In this document: one piece after another, positions 20,539 to 29,592 of the stretch
Position numbering within the stretch: position 1 is the stretch's first letter
Layout: each line of letters starts with the position of its first letter
Assembly (NCBI RefSeq): GCF_946478785.1
Contig: NZ_CAMLDD010000004.1
Span: 186,001-250,000, forward strand
Reading direction: 5' to 3'
Source of the DNA: an uncultured Flavobacterium sp.
GTDB lineage: Bacteria; Bacteroidota; Bacteroidia; Flavobacteriales; Flavobacteriaceae
Length of the DNA stretch: 64,000 nt
Position numbers and translations under genes: made by a program
The notes under the pieces: generated by a model
What the model was told of the DNA's origin: nothing
What the model saw: the letters and a program-made list of their open reading frames with translations, nothing else
Database searches by the model: none

Positions 20539-21279
20539 TTAGTTGCTGGTAACGGAATAACTGTTGCAGGTAAAGTTTAATCCGCCTCCGTTTGTACCGT
20601 AAGACGAGGTAATTTCAAATCCAAATTGTACATTCCCAACAGTAATGTTGCCAAACCATCCTTTGGATCTTACCCAGTTTAAAATGGCTTTGGCATCAAT
20701 AGTACCGCTGTTTGTTTTTGATGTACGCACAAATGAATATACATTGTTTCCACCATTATGGCCTCTGTATACATTCCAGGTATGACCGCCAATACTTTGA
20801 TTGGTATAAACAGCAATTGCAGCTCCGGTACCTGAATAATTGTATGAAATCGGTTTTACATTACCGGTATAGTTCATCCATAGCATTATTTCATGGTTGT
20901 TAGTGCTATCCCAGATGTCATAGGATGATACCCATGACCCACCGGCAGGAGTAGTAGCATTAAAACTGGTATTAAGAGTATTTACTGAACTAAGGACTTT
21001 ACCAATATACTTAGTAGAATTTGGATAGGATTTAATACCGCCACTGTTAGGATGGTTTGCCCAAACTCCCCATTGACTGTAATTGTTTGCCCAAATAGAC
21101 TGGCCGCCCGCACCAGCACCCCAGATGTTGTTGTATACGGTATAGCCTCCATTTGACCAATTGGCGTATTGAGCAGATGATGACCAGTTAGCCTTAACTT
21201 CTGGCTCGGTGTTGCTATCGGTTGTATCACAACTGATAAACATAGCGCATAATGCAGCAAATAAAATTGACTTTTTCAT
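20539..21279 (-). CDS. GH12-family endoglucanase-like lipoprotein
   Basis: A 246-residue secreted lipoprotein: the signal peptide has lipobox FISC with Cys17, then a short linker rich in T, S and E. The rest is a beta-jelly-roll with GH12 features: YTVYNNIWG, QSIWANNYSQWGVWANHP, the nucleophile segment HEIMLWMNY (E130), and the acid/base segment FGFEITSSYG (E222). GH12 enzymes cleave beta-1,4-glucans or xyloglucan at the cell surface or outside. The length fits the family catalytic domain. No SusC/D pair or other glucanase gene is adjacent, so it is not part of a visible polysaccharide locus. It converges with the kinase operon. Specificity for cellulose, mixed-linkage glucan or xyloglucan cannot be decided here. 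Confidence 0.85.
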   Translation of the reverse strand: MKKSILFAALCAMFISCDTTDSNTEPEVKANWSSSAQYANWSNGGYTVYNNIWGAGAGGQSIWANNYSQWGVWANHPNSGGIKSYPNSTKYIGKVLSSVNTLNTSFNATTPAGGSWVSSYDIWDSTNNHEIMLWMNYTGNVKPISYNYSGTGAAIAVYTNQSIGGHTWNVYRGHNGGNNVYSFVRTSKTNSGTIDAKAILNWVRSKGWFGNITVGNVQFGFEITSSYGTNGGGLNFTCNSYSVTSN

Positions 21280-21937
21280 AAATAGTGGTTTTATAGTTAA
21301 TAATAAAGTTATTACTAAGATACTGATAATTAAATATTTATGATAATAAATCTTAAAAAAATCATGATTTTTGAATTATTTTCATAAAAAAATAGGAATT
21401 GCGTTTTAAAAGACAATATTTTTATTTAGTTATGGTTAAAATGACCATAATTAAAATAAAAAAATTGTGAATTTCGTAATTTGAGAAAATCCGAATGAAT
21501 TAATTGCTTTTATCCTAGAAAGCATATGATTTTGTATGTCCTTGAAAATCTGACGAATGAGGAATTTTTCAGGATGCTTTTTAAGAAACTATACATTCAA
21601 GTGCTACATATCTCCAGATTTATAACTTTGAATTCATGCATGCTAAATATTACGTTAGCCCAAGTCTTGGATTTTTTGTAATAATAGAAGTCAAATAATT
21701 AGCTTTTACGCTAATTTCATGAAACCAATTAAATAAGTTTCTATAATCGTATAATTATTTTATTGGTTATGAATCAATACCAATTATAGGCTTTGTTGTA
21801 TCTGCATTATTGAAAAGCAGTCCTTTGATAAGCCTTGCAGGATTCCGTCAATACAAGTCCTTCATAACTGCTTTTGATATTGAAGACGGTATCAAATGTT
21901 ATAAAGCTTATTTTTCAAGTAAAAATCAAAACCAGAT
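21280..21937. other. 658-bp AT-rich intergenic stretch
   Basis: This lies upstream of the minus-strand GH12 gene and downstream of the minus-strand CAP-domain gene. It should contain the GH12 promoter. Short open frames here have poor composition and no ribosome-binding context, so I see no supported gene or RNA. Confidence 0.5.
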
Positions 21938-22417
21938 TCATTTCCCTAAGTTAGCCACCCACACCTTATCAGATTTTCCTGCGCCCATTTCGATATAATC
22001 ACTGCTCATCATGGCTTTGCAATGATCAATACTGTTCTTCCATCCGTTTACAACTTCTACAGGATTATCATAATTTCTGGCAATCACTTCTCCTACGGAG
22101 TTACCTGTATAACCTAATGTGCTGGCTCTTTGTATTGGACTTGTACCTTCTGGGGATAAGTGAGAAAAATAATTACGCACATTCATATCATGGGCATGAT
22201 TGATTGCTGTCTGAGCTAATACTGAGTTACTGACCAATTCAGGGACTGGCAGCATCTCTTCATCACCGCATTTACAGCCTGTTACCCTCAATTTATTAAT
22301 TTCAGTCAAAACGGGATCAGTAACATTTGTATCAACAACAGGATTAGCATCATCATTATTATCACAAGAAAAAAATAATGGTGCCAAAATGAAAAAAATG
22401 AAATATTTTGAAGACAT
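21938..22417 (-). CDS. CAP-domain (SCP/PR1-like) lipoprotein
   Basis: A 159-residue exported lipoprotein. The signal peptide ends with lipobox FFSC (Cys18), followed by an acidic linker. The remainder is a short bacterial CAP domain: HAHDMNVRNYFSHLSPEG carries the conserved histidine/asparagine core, then QRASTLGYTGNSVGEVIA, NGWKNSIDHCKAMM and the C-terminal WVANLGK strand. Cysteines near residues 48-50 and 134 could pair. Bacterial CAP proteins are of uncertain function; proteolysis, lipid binding and adhesion have been proposed for the superfamily. It sits alone between terminator-like sequences. Confidence 0.87.
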   Translation of the reverse strand: MSSKYFIFFILAPLFFSCDNNDDANPVVDTNVTDPVLTEINKLRVTGCKCGDEEMLPVPELVSNSVLAQTAINHAHDMNVRNYFSHLSPEGTSPIQRASTLGYTGNSVGEVIARNYDNPVEVVNGWKNSIDHCKAMMSSDYIEMGAGKSDKVWVANLGK

Positions 22418-22725
22418 TGAAAAGTAATTATTAATTTAAAATATGGCCTGAGTGGTGTAAAGATATTTGTTTTTTTTCAAACAACTACAAACGAGAGTAT
22501 AGATGTAATTAACGGCCAATCAGTATATTCAAATAAATGCTATTCGCAAGGAATTGTAAAAACTACAAGTAAACTTTCAAAAAAAAACACAGAAGTATTA
22601 GCATAATCCTTCTGTGTTTTTTTTGTCTTTATTTATTTAAAAAGTAGAGTGCCAACTAGGACATTCAAAAAACTATGGTTCTTCAGTCCTTTGGGAGATT
22701 TTAATTTAATTCAGCAAATGAAGTG
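22418..22725. other. 308-bp intergenic stretch with a terminator
   Basis: It holds the promoter region of the CAP gene and the terminator of the acidic-protein gene (22585-22619). Nothing else is recognisable. Confidence 0.5.
22585..22619 (-). terminator. Terminator downstream of the acidic-protein gene
   Basis: AAACACAGAAG (22585-22595) pairs with CTTCTGTGTTT (22609-22619). A-rich sequence lies left of the stem, giving a U-run on the minus strand; it follows the minus-strand gene ending at 22726. Confidence 0.7.
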
Positions 22726-23169
22726 TTATAATTCAGACAGGTCATATTCAAGGTCCAGCTGCTTTTTGTTTAATCTGTCTGTGGCAAATTCGTCTGAATC
22801 ACGGTAATTTTCGTCAAAATCTTCTTCAGGATCTTTTGGGTCTGTTTCGCCATCCCCACTTTCCCATTCGTCAGCATAAAAAGTATTATCCAGATTTTTT
22901 TCATCCAAATAATTTTCCGCCGGATAGTCGTTATTTCTTTTTGCCGAATTAGAAAATTTATTGTTTAACTCATCATCATCTTCATTATTGATGATGTCAT
23001 CATCCTGGTTTACAATTTCTTCATCATCAAGATCACTTTCGTGACTGCTATAAATTTCATTTTCTAAATCTACGGAATTATTTATTTCTGAAAATGGTTT
23101 CATGTCATCTTCCGGATGATGAAAATTACGAACATCCCGACCGTAATTTTCCTTGCTTTGTGTTGTCAT
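22726..23169 (-). CDS. Acidic hypothetical protein, paralogue of the 32-kb gene
   Basis: A 147-residue, highly hydrophilic and acidic protein with no signal peptide or membrane helix, probably largely disordered. Runs of D and E fill residues 40-70 and 105-125. The word DPEEDFDENYRDSDEF matches the DPDEDYRDPDDM segment of the 127-residue acidic protein at 32022-32405, so the two are likely relatives. Both also share an AATTATATAA or AATTATGTAA element upstream. I do not recognise a family. Highly charged disordered proteins can act in desiccation or osmotic stress, but that is only suggested by the neighbouring stress genes. Confidence 0.7.
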   Translation of the reverse strand: MTTQSKENYGRDVRNFHHPEDDMKPFSEINNSVDLENEIYSSHESDLDDEEIVNQDDDIINNEDDDELNNKFSNSAKRNNDYPAENYLDEKNLDNTFYADEWESGDGETDPKDPEEDFDENYRDSDEFATDRLNKKQLDLEYDLSEL

Positions 23170-23476
23170 AATAAAATAGTTTAAGGTTTATCGTAAAGAA
23201 TCAAGTCAAAATTAATACGAAATAAAAGGGATCTTTTTATAGAATTTGCATTGGCAATTATATAATTATCAGTGATTTATAACTTTACTTGATGTGGGTA
23301 AAGTGCCAATAGCACTCTTTGAAATTTAAAACTCAGGATGAAAATTATATAATCAAGGGTGGTTATTTTGTAAGTTTTTTTGTCAGTATTTTAAAATATT
23401 TGCTAAGTAATTTTATTGTTTAGAGTAAAGCCAGCAAGAATTTATTACGAATAGAATTTAAATTTAATTATAACTT
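23170..23476. other. 307-bp divergent intergenic region with stress-type element
   Basis: It separates the acidic-protein gene (minus) from the receiver gene (plus). It contains the shared 19-mer described at 23257-23275; otherwise it is AT-rich with no recognisable gene. Confidence 0.5.
23257..23275 (-). promoter_or_regulatory. Shared upstream element CACTGATAATTATATAATT
   Basis: Read on the minus strand this 19-mer is identical to one at 31051-31069. It lies about 88 bp before the start of the acidic-protein gene; the other copy is about 79 bp before a small minus-strand gene. Its core AATTATATAA recurs in this region. Confidence 0.5.
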
Positions 23477-23938
23477 ATGAATAAAAAGGGACCCATAGTA
23501 ATTATTGAGAATAAGCAGGGAGATCGTAAGTTATTTATAGAGGTTTTTTCTGAATTGAATTACCCAAATCAGGTAATCTATTTTAATGAGCCCGAAACTG
23601 CCTGTAATCATTTATTGCGGCATAAAATTAAGCCGTTTCTTATCTTTTCGGATATTGTTTTATTGAATGTAATGAATCATAAAGTGATAGAAACGAATCT
23701 TGATAATGTAGGCACGCTGTTCAATTGTCCGTACCTTTTTTTTACAACATCTTTTAATCAGACCTATGTAATCGATCCGTATTCGATACCCACACAGAGT
23801 TACTTTGTTAAGCCTTATGATTATGTTGAGTTTAAAAAGATCATAAAGACAATTATTGAATATTGGCTCAAAGCAAAGTCAGCTATTCAGCATATTAAAA
23901 AACCAATTAAAACAGGTTCTCTTGATAAAAAACCATAA
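23477..23938 (+). CDS. Divergent single-domain receiver protein
   Basis: A 153-residue receiver-like protein. The fold pattern is present: VVIIENKQGDRKLF at the first strand, IFSDIVLLNVMN with an aspartate where the phospho-acceptor belongs, LFFTTSFNQ at the switch position and YFVKPYDY with the conserved lysine. The acidic pair that binds magnesium is weakened (EN instead of DD), so phosphorylation may be inefficient. A 20-residue basic tail follows. It lies next to the CheB-CheR-kinase fusion, separated by a bidirectional terminator, and may be one of its partners. No output domain is present. Confidence 0.75.
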   Translation: MNKKGPIVIIENKQGDRKLFIEVFSELNYPNQVIYFNEPETACNHLLRHKIKPFLIFSDIVLLNVMNHKVIETNLDNVGTLFNCPYLFFTTSFNQTYVIDPYSIPTQSYFVKPYDYVEFKKIIKTIIEYWLKAKSAIQHIKKPIKTGSLDKKP

Positions 23939-23977
23939 AAAATGCCCCAGTTAGTGTTTAACTTTTTGGGGCATTTT
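23939..23977. terminator. Bidirectional terminator, AAAATGCCCC/GGGGCATTTT
   Basis: A perfect 10-bp stem (23939-23948 and 23968-23977) flanked by A and T runs lies between the convergent receiver and fusion-kinase genes. Confidence 0.85.
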
Positions 23978-23997
23978 ATTGATGTTATTTTGTGTTT

Positions 23998-26900
23998 TTA
24001 TAACGGTAGATAAATATAAATCGTTGTACCTTGATTTACTTTACTGGACACTGTTATAAGTCCATTATGATTCGCAACAATTTTTTTAACCAGAGTCAGT
24101 CCTAAACCGCTACCGTGATATTGATCGTTATTGTGTAATCTATAAAAAGGCTCAAAAATTTTAGAGGCATATTCCTGATTAAAGCCAATTCCGTTATCAC
24201 TCACGCAAATTTTCACATAATTATTGTTTTTATTTCCTCCATTTTCAAGTATTTCTTCGGTTGAAGGCTGTTTTGTTTCAATTTTAATTTCAGGTATTGT
24301 ACCTTCTTTTGTATACTTGATTGAATTGAGAATTAAATTTGTAAAAAGCTGTTGTATCTGATACGGTATAACGCTTAATTGTGGAAATGGCATAATGTTG
24401 ATTATGGCATTTTTTTCTAAAACAGTTTCTTTTATATCCCCAATTATTTTTTTAAAAAGAATATTCAGATCTGTTTTTTTATATTCTCTTTCAACAAAAT
24501 TAATACGCGAATACTCAATAAGATCAGCAATCAACTGACTCATGTTTGTTACTGCAAAGAGCATTCGTTCGAGATTATGCTGACTTGATTCAGATAAGTT
24601 TTTTTCACTATCAATAACACGCTTGCCAAACATATGAATTTTGCGAAGCGGCTCCTGTAAGTCATGACTTGCAGCAGTACTAAAAGCTACAAGCTGATCG
24701 TTATATTTCTGTAATTCCGAATTTTTGAGGGTTAACAGTTCATTAGCAGAAATCAAATCAGTGATATCTTCGAGTGCCAGAAGAATCATTCCTGCAGGTA
24801 TCGTATTTAAGATGCGTCTTGCATTGACCATCATGGTTTTTTTACCAATGCCTTTGCCGCACATTGTCTCGACTTTAAAGTCTTCAATGGAACTATTATC
24901 AGTAATCATCTTAAAAATCTGTTCCTTAAATTCAGCGATATCCCATTGGCAGTCTCCAATTTCAAAGAAAGAATGGCCTTCTGTTTCTTTTTCAGTAGTT
25001 TTAAAATATTTATAAAAAGAAGCATTCGCACTTTTTACAATAAAATCTTTATCAATAATCAACAGCGGCTCCCGAATAGTTTTAAAAATGGACTCTGAAT
25101 AATTTCTCATAGAAATCAATTGTTCCTGACGGTCCATTAATTCATCATTCACACACATCAACTCTTCATTATTCGATTGAAGTTCTTCTGTTGAGGTTTC
25201 GAGTTCTTCGTTCATTGCCTGAAGCTCTTCGCTGCTGCTCAATAATTCTTCATTGGTAGTCTGCAGTTCTTCAAATGCAGTTTGCTGTTCCTCGGTTACA
25301 CGTTTAATATCTTCACGAAGCTGAGATAATTCATTTTCGAGATCCTTGATACGCTGCTGATCAGAAGTTGTTCTTTTTGAGGAGCCGTCAGTATCTAATT
25401 CAGGAAGCGGATTTTTGTAAAAAAGAATCATGATGTGTTCTGCGTCATTCGGAATAGGAACTACTTCAAATGATACCAGATACGGCTGATTTTTAACGGT
25501 TATATTTTCTTTAGATACGTTTTTATTATCTTCTTTTAATTTTAGGATAGCATTGCGCAATTCAAAGCTAATGCCTTCACGAGCCATTTTTAGAACATTA
25601 AAGTTCGGTTTTCCAGGTGATTGCAATAAAAAATGACTTGTATCTCCATGAAAATGGACAATTTCAAGATGTTCATTTACAATGACGCTTGCAGGCGTAT
25701 ATCTTGAAAATAGAATATCAGAGGCAATTTTTCTGAAATCAGTTGCGGGAGATGGCTTTTTCTCCTGTAGTTCTGTTTTGTCACGCAGATTTAAGTTTGT
25801 TGGCTTAAAAGCTTCAGGTACATAACGGCCGGCAGCATATTTACGGATGTATATTTTTTCCAGTTTTCCTACCGGATCAAATAAATTTTGTGCATTGGCG
25901 GTAGTTTCTGATTTTCCCAGAAATAGAATCCCTTTTTCTTTTAAAGAATAATGGAAGGAGCTTAATACCTTATTTTGTAAAAAAGGATCAAAATAAATCA
26001 ATACATTCCGGCAGGAAACCAAATCAATTCTGGCAAAAGGCGGATCTTTGATAAAGTTGTGAATAGCAAAAATACACATATCGCGTATGACTTTATTGAT
26101 ATGATAATGACCATCGCGTTTTGTAAAATAATTTTGAAGCCTTGAAGGCGAAACATGCTGTACATCCTGAGCTGTATATGCTGCTGTTCGTGCTTTTGTG
26201 ATGCATTTTTCAGAAATGTCCGAGGCAAAAATCTGAACTTTTATGTCTTTGTTGCCTCGTAGTACAAGATATTCATGAATACTTATTGCGATTGAATAAG
26301 CCTCTTCGCCGCTTGCACATCCTGCTACCCAAATACGTAAATTATTATTGACAGTATTTTGAATTAATTGAGAAAAAGCGATTTGGTGCAGTGATTCGAA
26401 AAACTTACTGTCCCTAAAAAAATAGGTAACCGGTATCAGGAAATCATTAAATAGCAAATCCTGTTCTGTTTTGTCATTTCGAAGAAAATTAAAATAATCC
26501 TGTAATGTTTCCCTGCGTACAATTACCATTCTTCGGGCGATTCGTCTTCTTATGGTTGGTTTTTTGTAATGACTAAAATCATTTCCGGTTCTTAAAAAAA
26601 CAAGATTAAGAATCTGATGCAGCGTTTCTTCTTCATTTTTAGGAATATGTTCCTCTTCGCTATACCCGTGATTAATCGCGTAGGTCTTAGTAATTTTTAA
26701 TAATTGTTCAGGAATCTTTTCCGGTGCTAATATATAATCTATTACATCTGAATCGATTGCACTTTGCGGCATTGATTTAAACAAAGCCGTTTCGGGATCC
26801 TGAGCAATAGTTACACCGCCAAGTTCCTTTATTTTTTTGAGTCCAAAAGTACCGTCAAAAGCAGTTCCGGATAATATCACGCCAATAGCAAAGGTTTTAT

Positions 26901-27282
26901 GCACTTCTGCCAATGACTGAAAGAAAATGTCAATACTTTCATTTTTTCTTTCGCCGCGTGTTCTGGTATGCAATTTTAGTACGCCATCTTCGGCAACTAA
27001 ATTGTTGTTTTCCGGGATAATGTAAATATGATTGGGAGCAAGATTGATGTCATTAATAATCTCGTGCACTGGAATTTCTGTTCTTTGTGCCAGAATTTCA
27101 GGCAGACTGCTTGGATAATCAGGCGATAAGTGCTGTACGATAACATACGCCATTCCGGAATCTTTAGGTATGGCCTTAAGCAATTTTTTAAAGGTATCCA
27201 GACCTCCGGCAGAGGCACCTAAGCCAACTACGGGAAAATTCTGTTCTGTATGCTTGGGTTCTTTTATTTCAGGAAATTTCAT
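23998..27282 (-). CDS. CheB-CheR-PAS-histidine kinase fusion protein
   Basis: A 1094-residue soluble signalling protein. The N-terminal CheB methylesterase domain (about 15-200) keeps its triad: S24 in GASAGG, H51 in VQHLS and D143 in GTAFDGT. A CheR methyltransferase domain follows (about 215-490) with IRRRIARRM and the SAM-binding VAGCASGEEAYSIAIS. Then come a PAS-like region (about 515-640), a long coiled coil built of repeated EELQ/NEEL words (about 645-725), a second PAS domain (about 735-850), HisKA with AASHDLQEPLRKI (H873) and an ATPase with DNGIGFNQE and GSGLGLTLVKKI. No chemoreceptor, CheA or CheW gene is in the window, so the role is probably non-chemotactic stress or envelope signalling. 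A TAnnTTTG box lies just upstream. Confidence 0.93.
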   Translation of the reverse strand: MKFPEIKEPKHTEQNFPVVGLGASAGGLDTFKKLLKAIPKDSGMAYVIVQHLSPDYPSSLPEILAQRTEIPVHEIINDINLAPNHIYIIPENNNLVAEDGVLKLHTRTRGERKNESIDIFFQSLAEVHKTFAIGVILSGTAFDGTFGLKKIKELGGVTIAQDPETALFKSMPQSAIDSDVIDYILAPEKIPEQLLKITKTYAINHGYSEEEHIPKNEEETLHQILNLVFLRTGNDFSHYKKPTIRRRIARRMVIVRRETLQDYFNFLRNDKTEQDLLFNDFLIPVTYFFRDSKFFESLHQIAFSQLIQNTVNNNLRIWVAGCASGEEAYSIAISIHEYLVLRGNKDIKVQIFASDISEKCITKARTAAYTAQDVQHVSPSRLQNYFTKRDGHYHINKVIRDMCIFAIHNFIKDPPFARIDLVSCRNVLIYFDPFLQNKVLSSFHYSLKEKGILFLGKSETTANAQNLFDPVGKLEKIYIRKYAAGRYVPEAFKPTNLNLRDKTELQEKKPSPATDFRKIASDILFSRYTPASVIVNEHLEIVHFHGDTSHFLLQSPGKPNFNVLKMAREGISFELRNAILKLKEDNKNVSKENITVKNQPYLVSFEVVPIPNDAEHIMILFYKNPLPELDTDGSSKRTTSDQQRIKDLENELSQLREDIKRVTEEQQTAFEELQTTNEELLSSSEELQAMNEELETSTEELQSNNEELMCVNDELMDRQEQLISMRNYSESIFKTIREPLLIIDKDFIVKSANASFYKYFKTTEKETEGHSFFEIGDCQWDIAEFKEQIFKMITDNSSIEDFKVETMCGKGIGKKTMMVNARRILNTIPAGMILLALEDITDLISANELLTLKNSELQKYNDQLVAFSTAASHDLQEPLRKIHMFGKRVIDSEKNLSESSQHNLERMLFAVTNMSQLIADLIEYSRINFVEREYKKTDLNILFKKIIGDIKETVLEKNAIINIMPFPQLSVIPYQIQQLFTNLILNSIKYTKEGTIPEIKIETKQPSTEEILENGGNKNNNYVKICVSDNGIGFNQEYASKIFEPFYRLHNNDQYHGSGLGLTLVKKIVANHNGLITVSSKVNQGTTIYIYLPL

Positions 27283-27302
27283 TGGGAATTCTATATATTT
27301 AT

Positions 27303-27310
27303 CAAAGATA
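27303..27310 (-). promoter_or_regulatory. Possible TAnnTTTG -7 box before the CheB-CheR fusion
   Basis: On the minus strand the sequence reads TATCTTTG about 20-28 bp before the start codon. No clear TTTG is seen at -33, so the assignment is tentative. Confidence 0.4.
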
Positions 27311-27613
27311 AGAAGTCTTTTTATTATTAAAAAAAGTTTTGTGATTTTATCAAATGATGCAAAAATTACATTTTGGGGTGTAAATTTTGCTTTTTTAATT
27401 ATTTTATATATTTATTCTATTAATGTTAAGTGATTGAAATTCAGTATTTTTTATTATGCCTAAACGTGAAGGTTCAGCAGTTGGAAGAAAATTGAAAGAT
27501 TGAGGAAAAATGCTAAATCAACACCCCATGACGTTCTATATTGTTAAGAACAAAATTCTAAAGCTGAGTGAGAATCAATTAGACAAATCAAACGAGATTT
27601 ACTATCTAAAGCA

Positions 27614-27988
27614 TTATATCAAGCTTTTGAGGAGATTTTTTAGTAAACTAAAATCATTTGGTTTAATGTAGTAGTCGATGGCACCTAAATCCTGTAATTT
27701 TTTTTGTGCATCAATAGATATTGAGGTAGAAAATATAATGACAGGAATGTCTTTTATTGGATCTTTCTTTTTCATTTCAGTCAGCAATTCCATTCCATTC
27801 ATAATAGGCATATTAATGTCAAGAAAAATGATGTCTGGCTGTATTTCGCTATTTATAAGCTGCTGTAATGCCTGAACCGGGTTATGAATTGCAGTATAAG
27901 CAGCTGCTGATATTTCTTCCAGCGCTTCTGAAAAGAAGCTGCAGTCATCGTAATCATCATCAATCTGTAAAATGTTTTTATATTTCAT
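27614..27988 (-). CDS. Single-domain response regulator (paralogue of 45.8-kb gene)
   Basis: A 124-residue minimal receiver: LQIDDDYDDCSFF at strand 1, phospho-acceptor aspartate in IIFLDINMPIMNG, switch serine in VIIFSTS and the lysine in YYIKPND. It opens MKYKNILQIDDD, as does the receiver at 45759-46133, and the two align over their full length, so they are paralogues. There is no output domain; it probably acts by phosphate transfer or protein contact. It lies just upstream of the CheB-CheR fusion on the same strand, but 330 bp away and so probably separately transcribed. Confidence 0.9.
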   Translation of the reverse strand: MKYKNILQIDDDYDDCSFFSEALEEISAAAYTAIHNPVQALQQLINSEIQPDIIFLDINMPIMNGMELLTEMKKKDPIKDIPVIIFSTSISIDAQKKLQDLGAIDYYIKPNDFSLLKNLLKSLI

Positions 27989-28154
27989 AATTGCTTCAGA
28001 TTAAAAATTTGATAATCGATTAAATTATGTTTAAAAAGAGTAAACTCTGATTAATTTTTTACTGTAGTATTGACTGTAAAAAGTAGCAAAACAATTAGAT
28101 AGGGGGGATGTATAATCGGATTTTTTGCATAATACTTTAGCTATAGCAGTTAAA

Positions 28155-28181
28155 AAAAGCTTGTTGTATAAACAAGCTTTT
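28155..28181 (-). terminator. Terminator after the 52-residue lipoprotein gene
   Basis: AAAAGCTTGTT (28155-28165) pairs with AACAAGCTTTT (28171-28181), with an A-run to the left giving a U-run on the minus strand. It lies 19 bp after the small minus-strand gene's stop. Confidence 0.8.
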
Positions 28182-28199
28182 GAAAAAATATTTAGATAA

Positions 28200-28358
28200 T
28201 TAATCTATTTTAATCTTCAGCGAATCCTTGTGATGAAGAGCTGTTGCTTCTTTTTCGTCTCGAGTATAATCCTCATCATCGCAGTGTTGAGAACAGTTAG
28301 CAGATAATAGGGTAAGTACAAAAAGAATTAAAATAATTTTAATGTTCAGCTTTTTCAT
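28200..28358 (-). CDS. Small lipoprotein, 52 residues
   Basis: A short gene that opens MKKLNIKIILILFVLTLLS and has a lipobox ending at a cysteine (SANC, about residue 22), followed by a hydrophilic tail with CDDEDYTRDEKEA and ending KIKID. The signal sequence, the terminator directly downstream and two AATTATATAA elements 73-95 bp upstream support it as a real gene. I do not recognise a family. It would be anchored in the inner leaflet of the outer membrane or in the inner membrane. Confidence 0.65.
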   Translation of the reverse strand: MKKLNIKIILILFVLTLLSANCSQHCDDEDYTRDEKEATALHHKDSLKIKID

Positions 28359-28430
28359 AGGCTTTTAATTTGGGGTGTCAATTAATTCTGATAAAATTAA
28401 AGCCATGTGCCATAGTTGATTTATATAATT

Positions 28431-28453
28431 TTTTCTTTTTGTTATATAATTTT
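28431..28453 (-). promoter_or_regulatory. Paired AATTATATAA elements before the small lipoprotein
   Basis: TTATATAATT occurs at 28431-28440 and again at 28442-28451 on the plus strand (AATTATATAA on the minus strand), 73-93 bp before the minus-strand start at 28358. The region lies between divergent genes, so it could also act on the Hsp20 gene. Confidence 0.4.
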
Positions 28454-28632
28454 CATGTGTTAATAATTCGTTGGTTTTAAGTATTTGATTTATAGGTATA
28501 TGACATTTTTTCAGACAAGATTTGAAAAACTGTCATAAATCTGTCAAGGCATAATTTTTGTTTTTTTTTTGTCATGCACTTAGGTGCAAGTTCAAAAAAT
28601 TTATTGTCTAACAATTTTAAAAGTAAACAGTT

Positions 28633-29085
28633 ATGAATCTAATTAGAAGAAACGGAAACCATATCCCTGGTTTTCAGCGTTTGTTTTTTGATGACATTTT
28701 TGGCCGCGAGCTTTTCAATTGGGAAAACAACAACTTTTCTACAACAAGCACAACATTGCCTTCAGTAAACATTAAAGAAACTGCAGACAATTACGAAGTT
28801 GAAGTAGCCGCTCCAGGAATGGACAAAAACGATTTTAAGGTTACACTTGATGGGAACCTGCTTACTATTTCTTCGGTAAAACATCGCGAAGAAAGTAAAG
28901 AAGAAGAATCCTTCACACGTAAGGAGTTTAGCTACCAGTCATTTCAAAGAAGTTTCGAATTGCCTAAAAACGTTGTAGACGAAGAAAACATTAGTGCCCG
29001 CTATGAAAACGGACTATTGCTTTTGTCTATACCAAAACTGGAACAGGCAAAACAGAAACCCCCAAGAATGATTGATATTTTATAA
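28633..29085 (+). CDS. Hsp20/alpha-crystallin small heat-shock protein
   Basis: A 150-residue ATP-independent holdase that binds unfolding proteins in the cytoplasm. The N-terminal arm (1-37) is aromatic-rich (FQRLFFDDIFGRELFNW). The alpha-crystallin domain (about 40-140) shows VNIKETADNYEVEVAAPGM, FKVTLDGNLLTIS and the ARYENGLLLLSIPK strand close to the end. The usual A-x-x-x-n-G-v-L motif reads ARYENGLLLLSIP, as expected. It has its own downstream hairpin terminator and so is monocistronic. It opens the run of stress genes in this region. Confidence 0.95.
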   Translation: MNLIRRNGNHIPGFQRLFFDDIFGRELFNWENNNFSTTSTTLPSVNIKETADNYEVEVAAPGMDKNDFKVTLDGNLLTISSVKHREESKEEESFTRKEFSYQSFQRSFELPKNVVDEENISARYENGLLLLSIPKLEQAKQKPPRMIDIL

Positions 29086-29102
29086 CTTAATCAGTATTTT
29101 TT

Positions 29103-29127
29103 AAAGCTGTCTTATATAGGCAGCTTT
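29103..29127 (+). terminator. Terminator after the Hsp20 gene
   Basis: AAAGCTG (29103-29109) pairs with CAGCTTT (29121-29127), followed by a run of T; 17 bp after the stop. Confidence 0.8.
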
Positions 29128-29188
29128 TTTTTGTAAAATTCTATAAGATATTATAAAAATGATATAACACTTTGATTTGTAAGGATTT

Positions 29189-29196
29189 TACTTTTG
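29189..29196 (+). promoter_or_regulatory. TAnnTTTG -7 box before a small lipoprotein gene
   Basis: TACTTTTG matches the Bacteroidota -7 consensus, 28 bp before ATG 29224. A TTTG at 29171-29174 lies upstream, at a spacing shorter than usual. Confidence 0.5.
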
Positions 29197-29223
29197 GAAT
29201 ATTATAAATTAAAAAGATATATT

Positions 29224-29547
29224 ATGAAAAAGTTAACTTCAAAAATCGCATTTCTTGTTGTTGTAACAGGACTATTACTTTCTTGTAAAAATAACAACGC
29301 CAACTCCAATACCGATGGGTATGGTACTGATTCTATAGATACTAGTATTGATAGCGTTGCCCCACCTGCTGACACAACTAATATGAATTCAGGCATGGGT
29401 ACAGATGGAACCGGAACGAATGCAACTGGTGCCGGAACTACTGGTGCAACAGGTGAGGGGTCTACAGGTTCAGGATCAGCAGGAACAACCCAAAAAGGCA
29501 ATACTTCTGTTGGAACAGATTCAACAACTACTGCGCCACGCAGATAA
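29224..29547 (+). CDS. Thr/Gly-rich small lipoprotein
   Basis: A 107-residue protein whose start at ATG 29224 gives a clean lipoprotein signal (MKKLTSKIAFLVVV...LLLSC, lipobox cysteine at about residue 21). The longer frame from 29194 overlaps the likely -7 box and is rejected. After the cysteine the chain is low-complexity: first N/D-rich, then repeats of GTG, GAGT and TGATG. It is probably an unstructured surface or periplasmic lipoprotein. It ends with its own terminator. The function is not recognisable; the composition resembles that of the NSGTT-repeat protein at 31.3 kb. Confidence 0.7.
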   Translation: MKKLTSKIAFLVVVTGLLLSCKNNNANSNTDGYGTDSIDTSIDSVAPPADTTNMNSGMGTDGTGTNATGAGTTGATGEGSTGSGSAGTTQKGNTSVGTDSTTTAPRR

Positions 29548-29592
29548 TGTTAGTTGGCAATGCTGCACGCTTATTAGTTATCCACTTTACTA

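Noticed and set aside
27510..27671. A 53-residue plus-strand open frame beside the receiver gene
   Set aside because: Its 3' third is antisense to the receiver gene, and it has no family-like sequence or ribosome-binding context; possibly gene debris.
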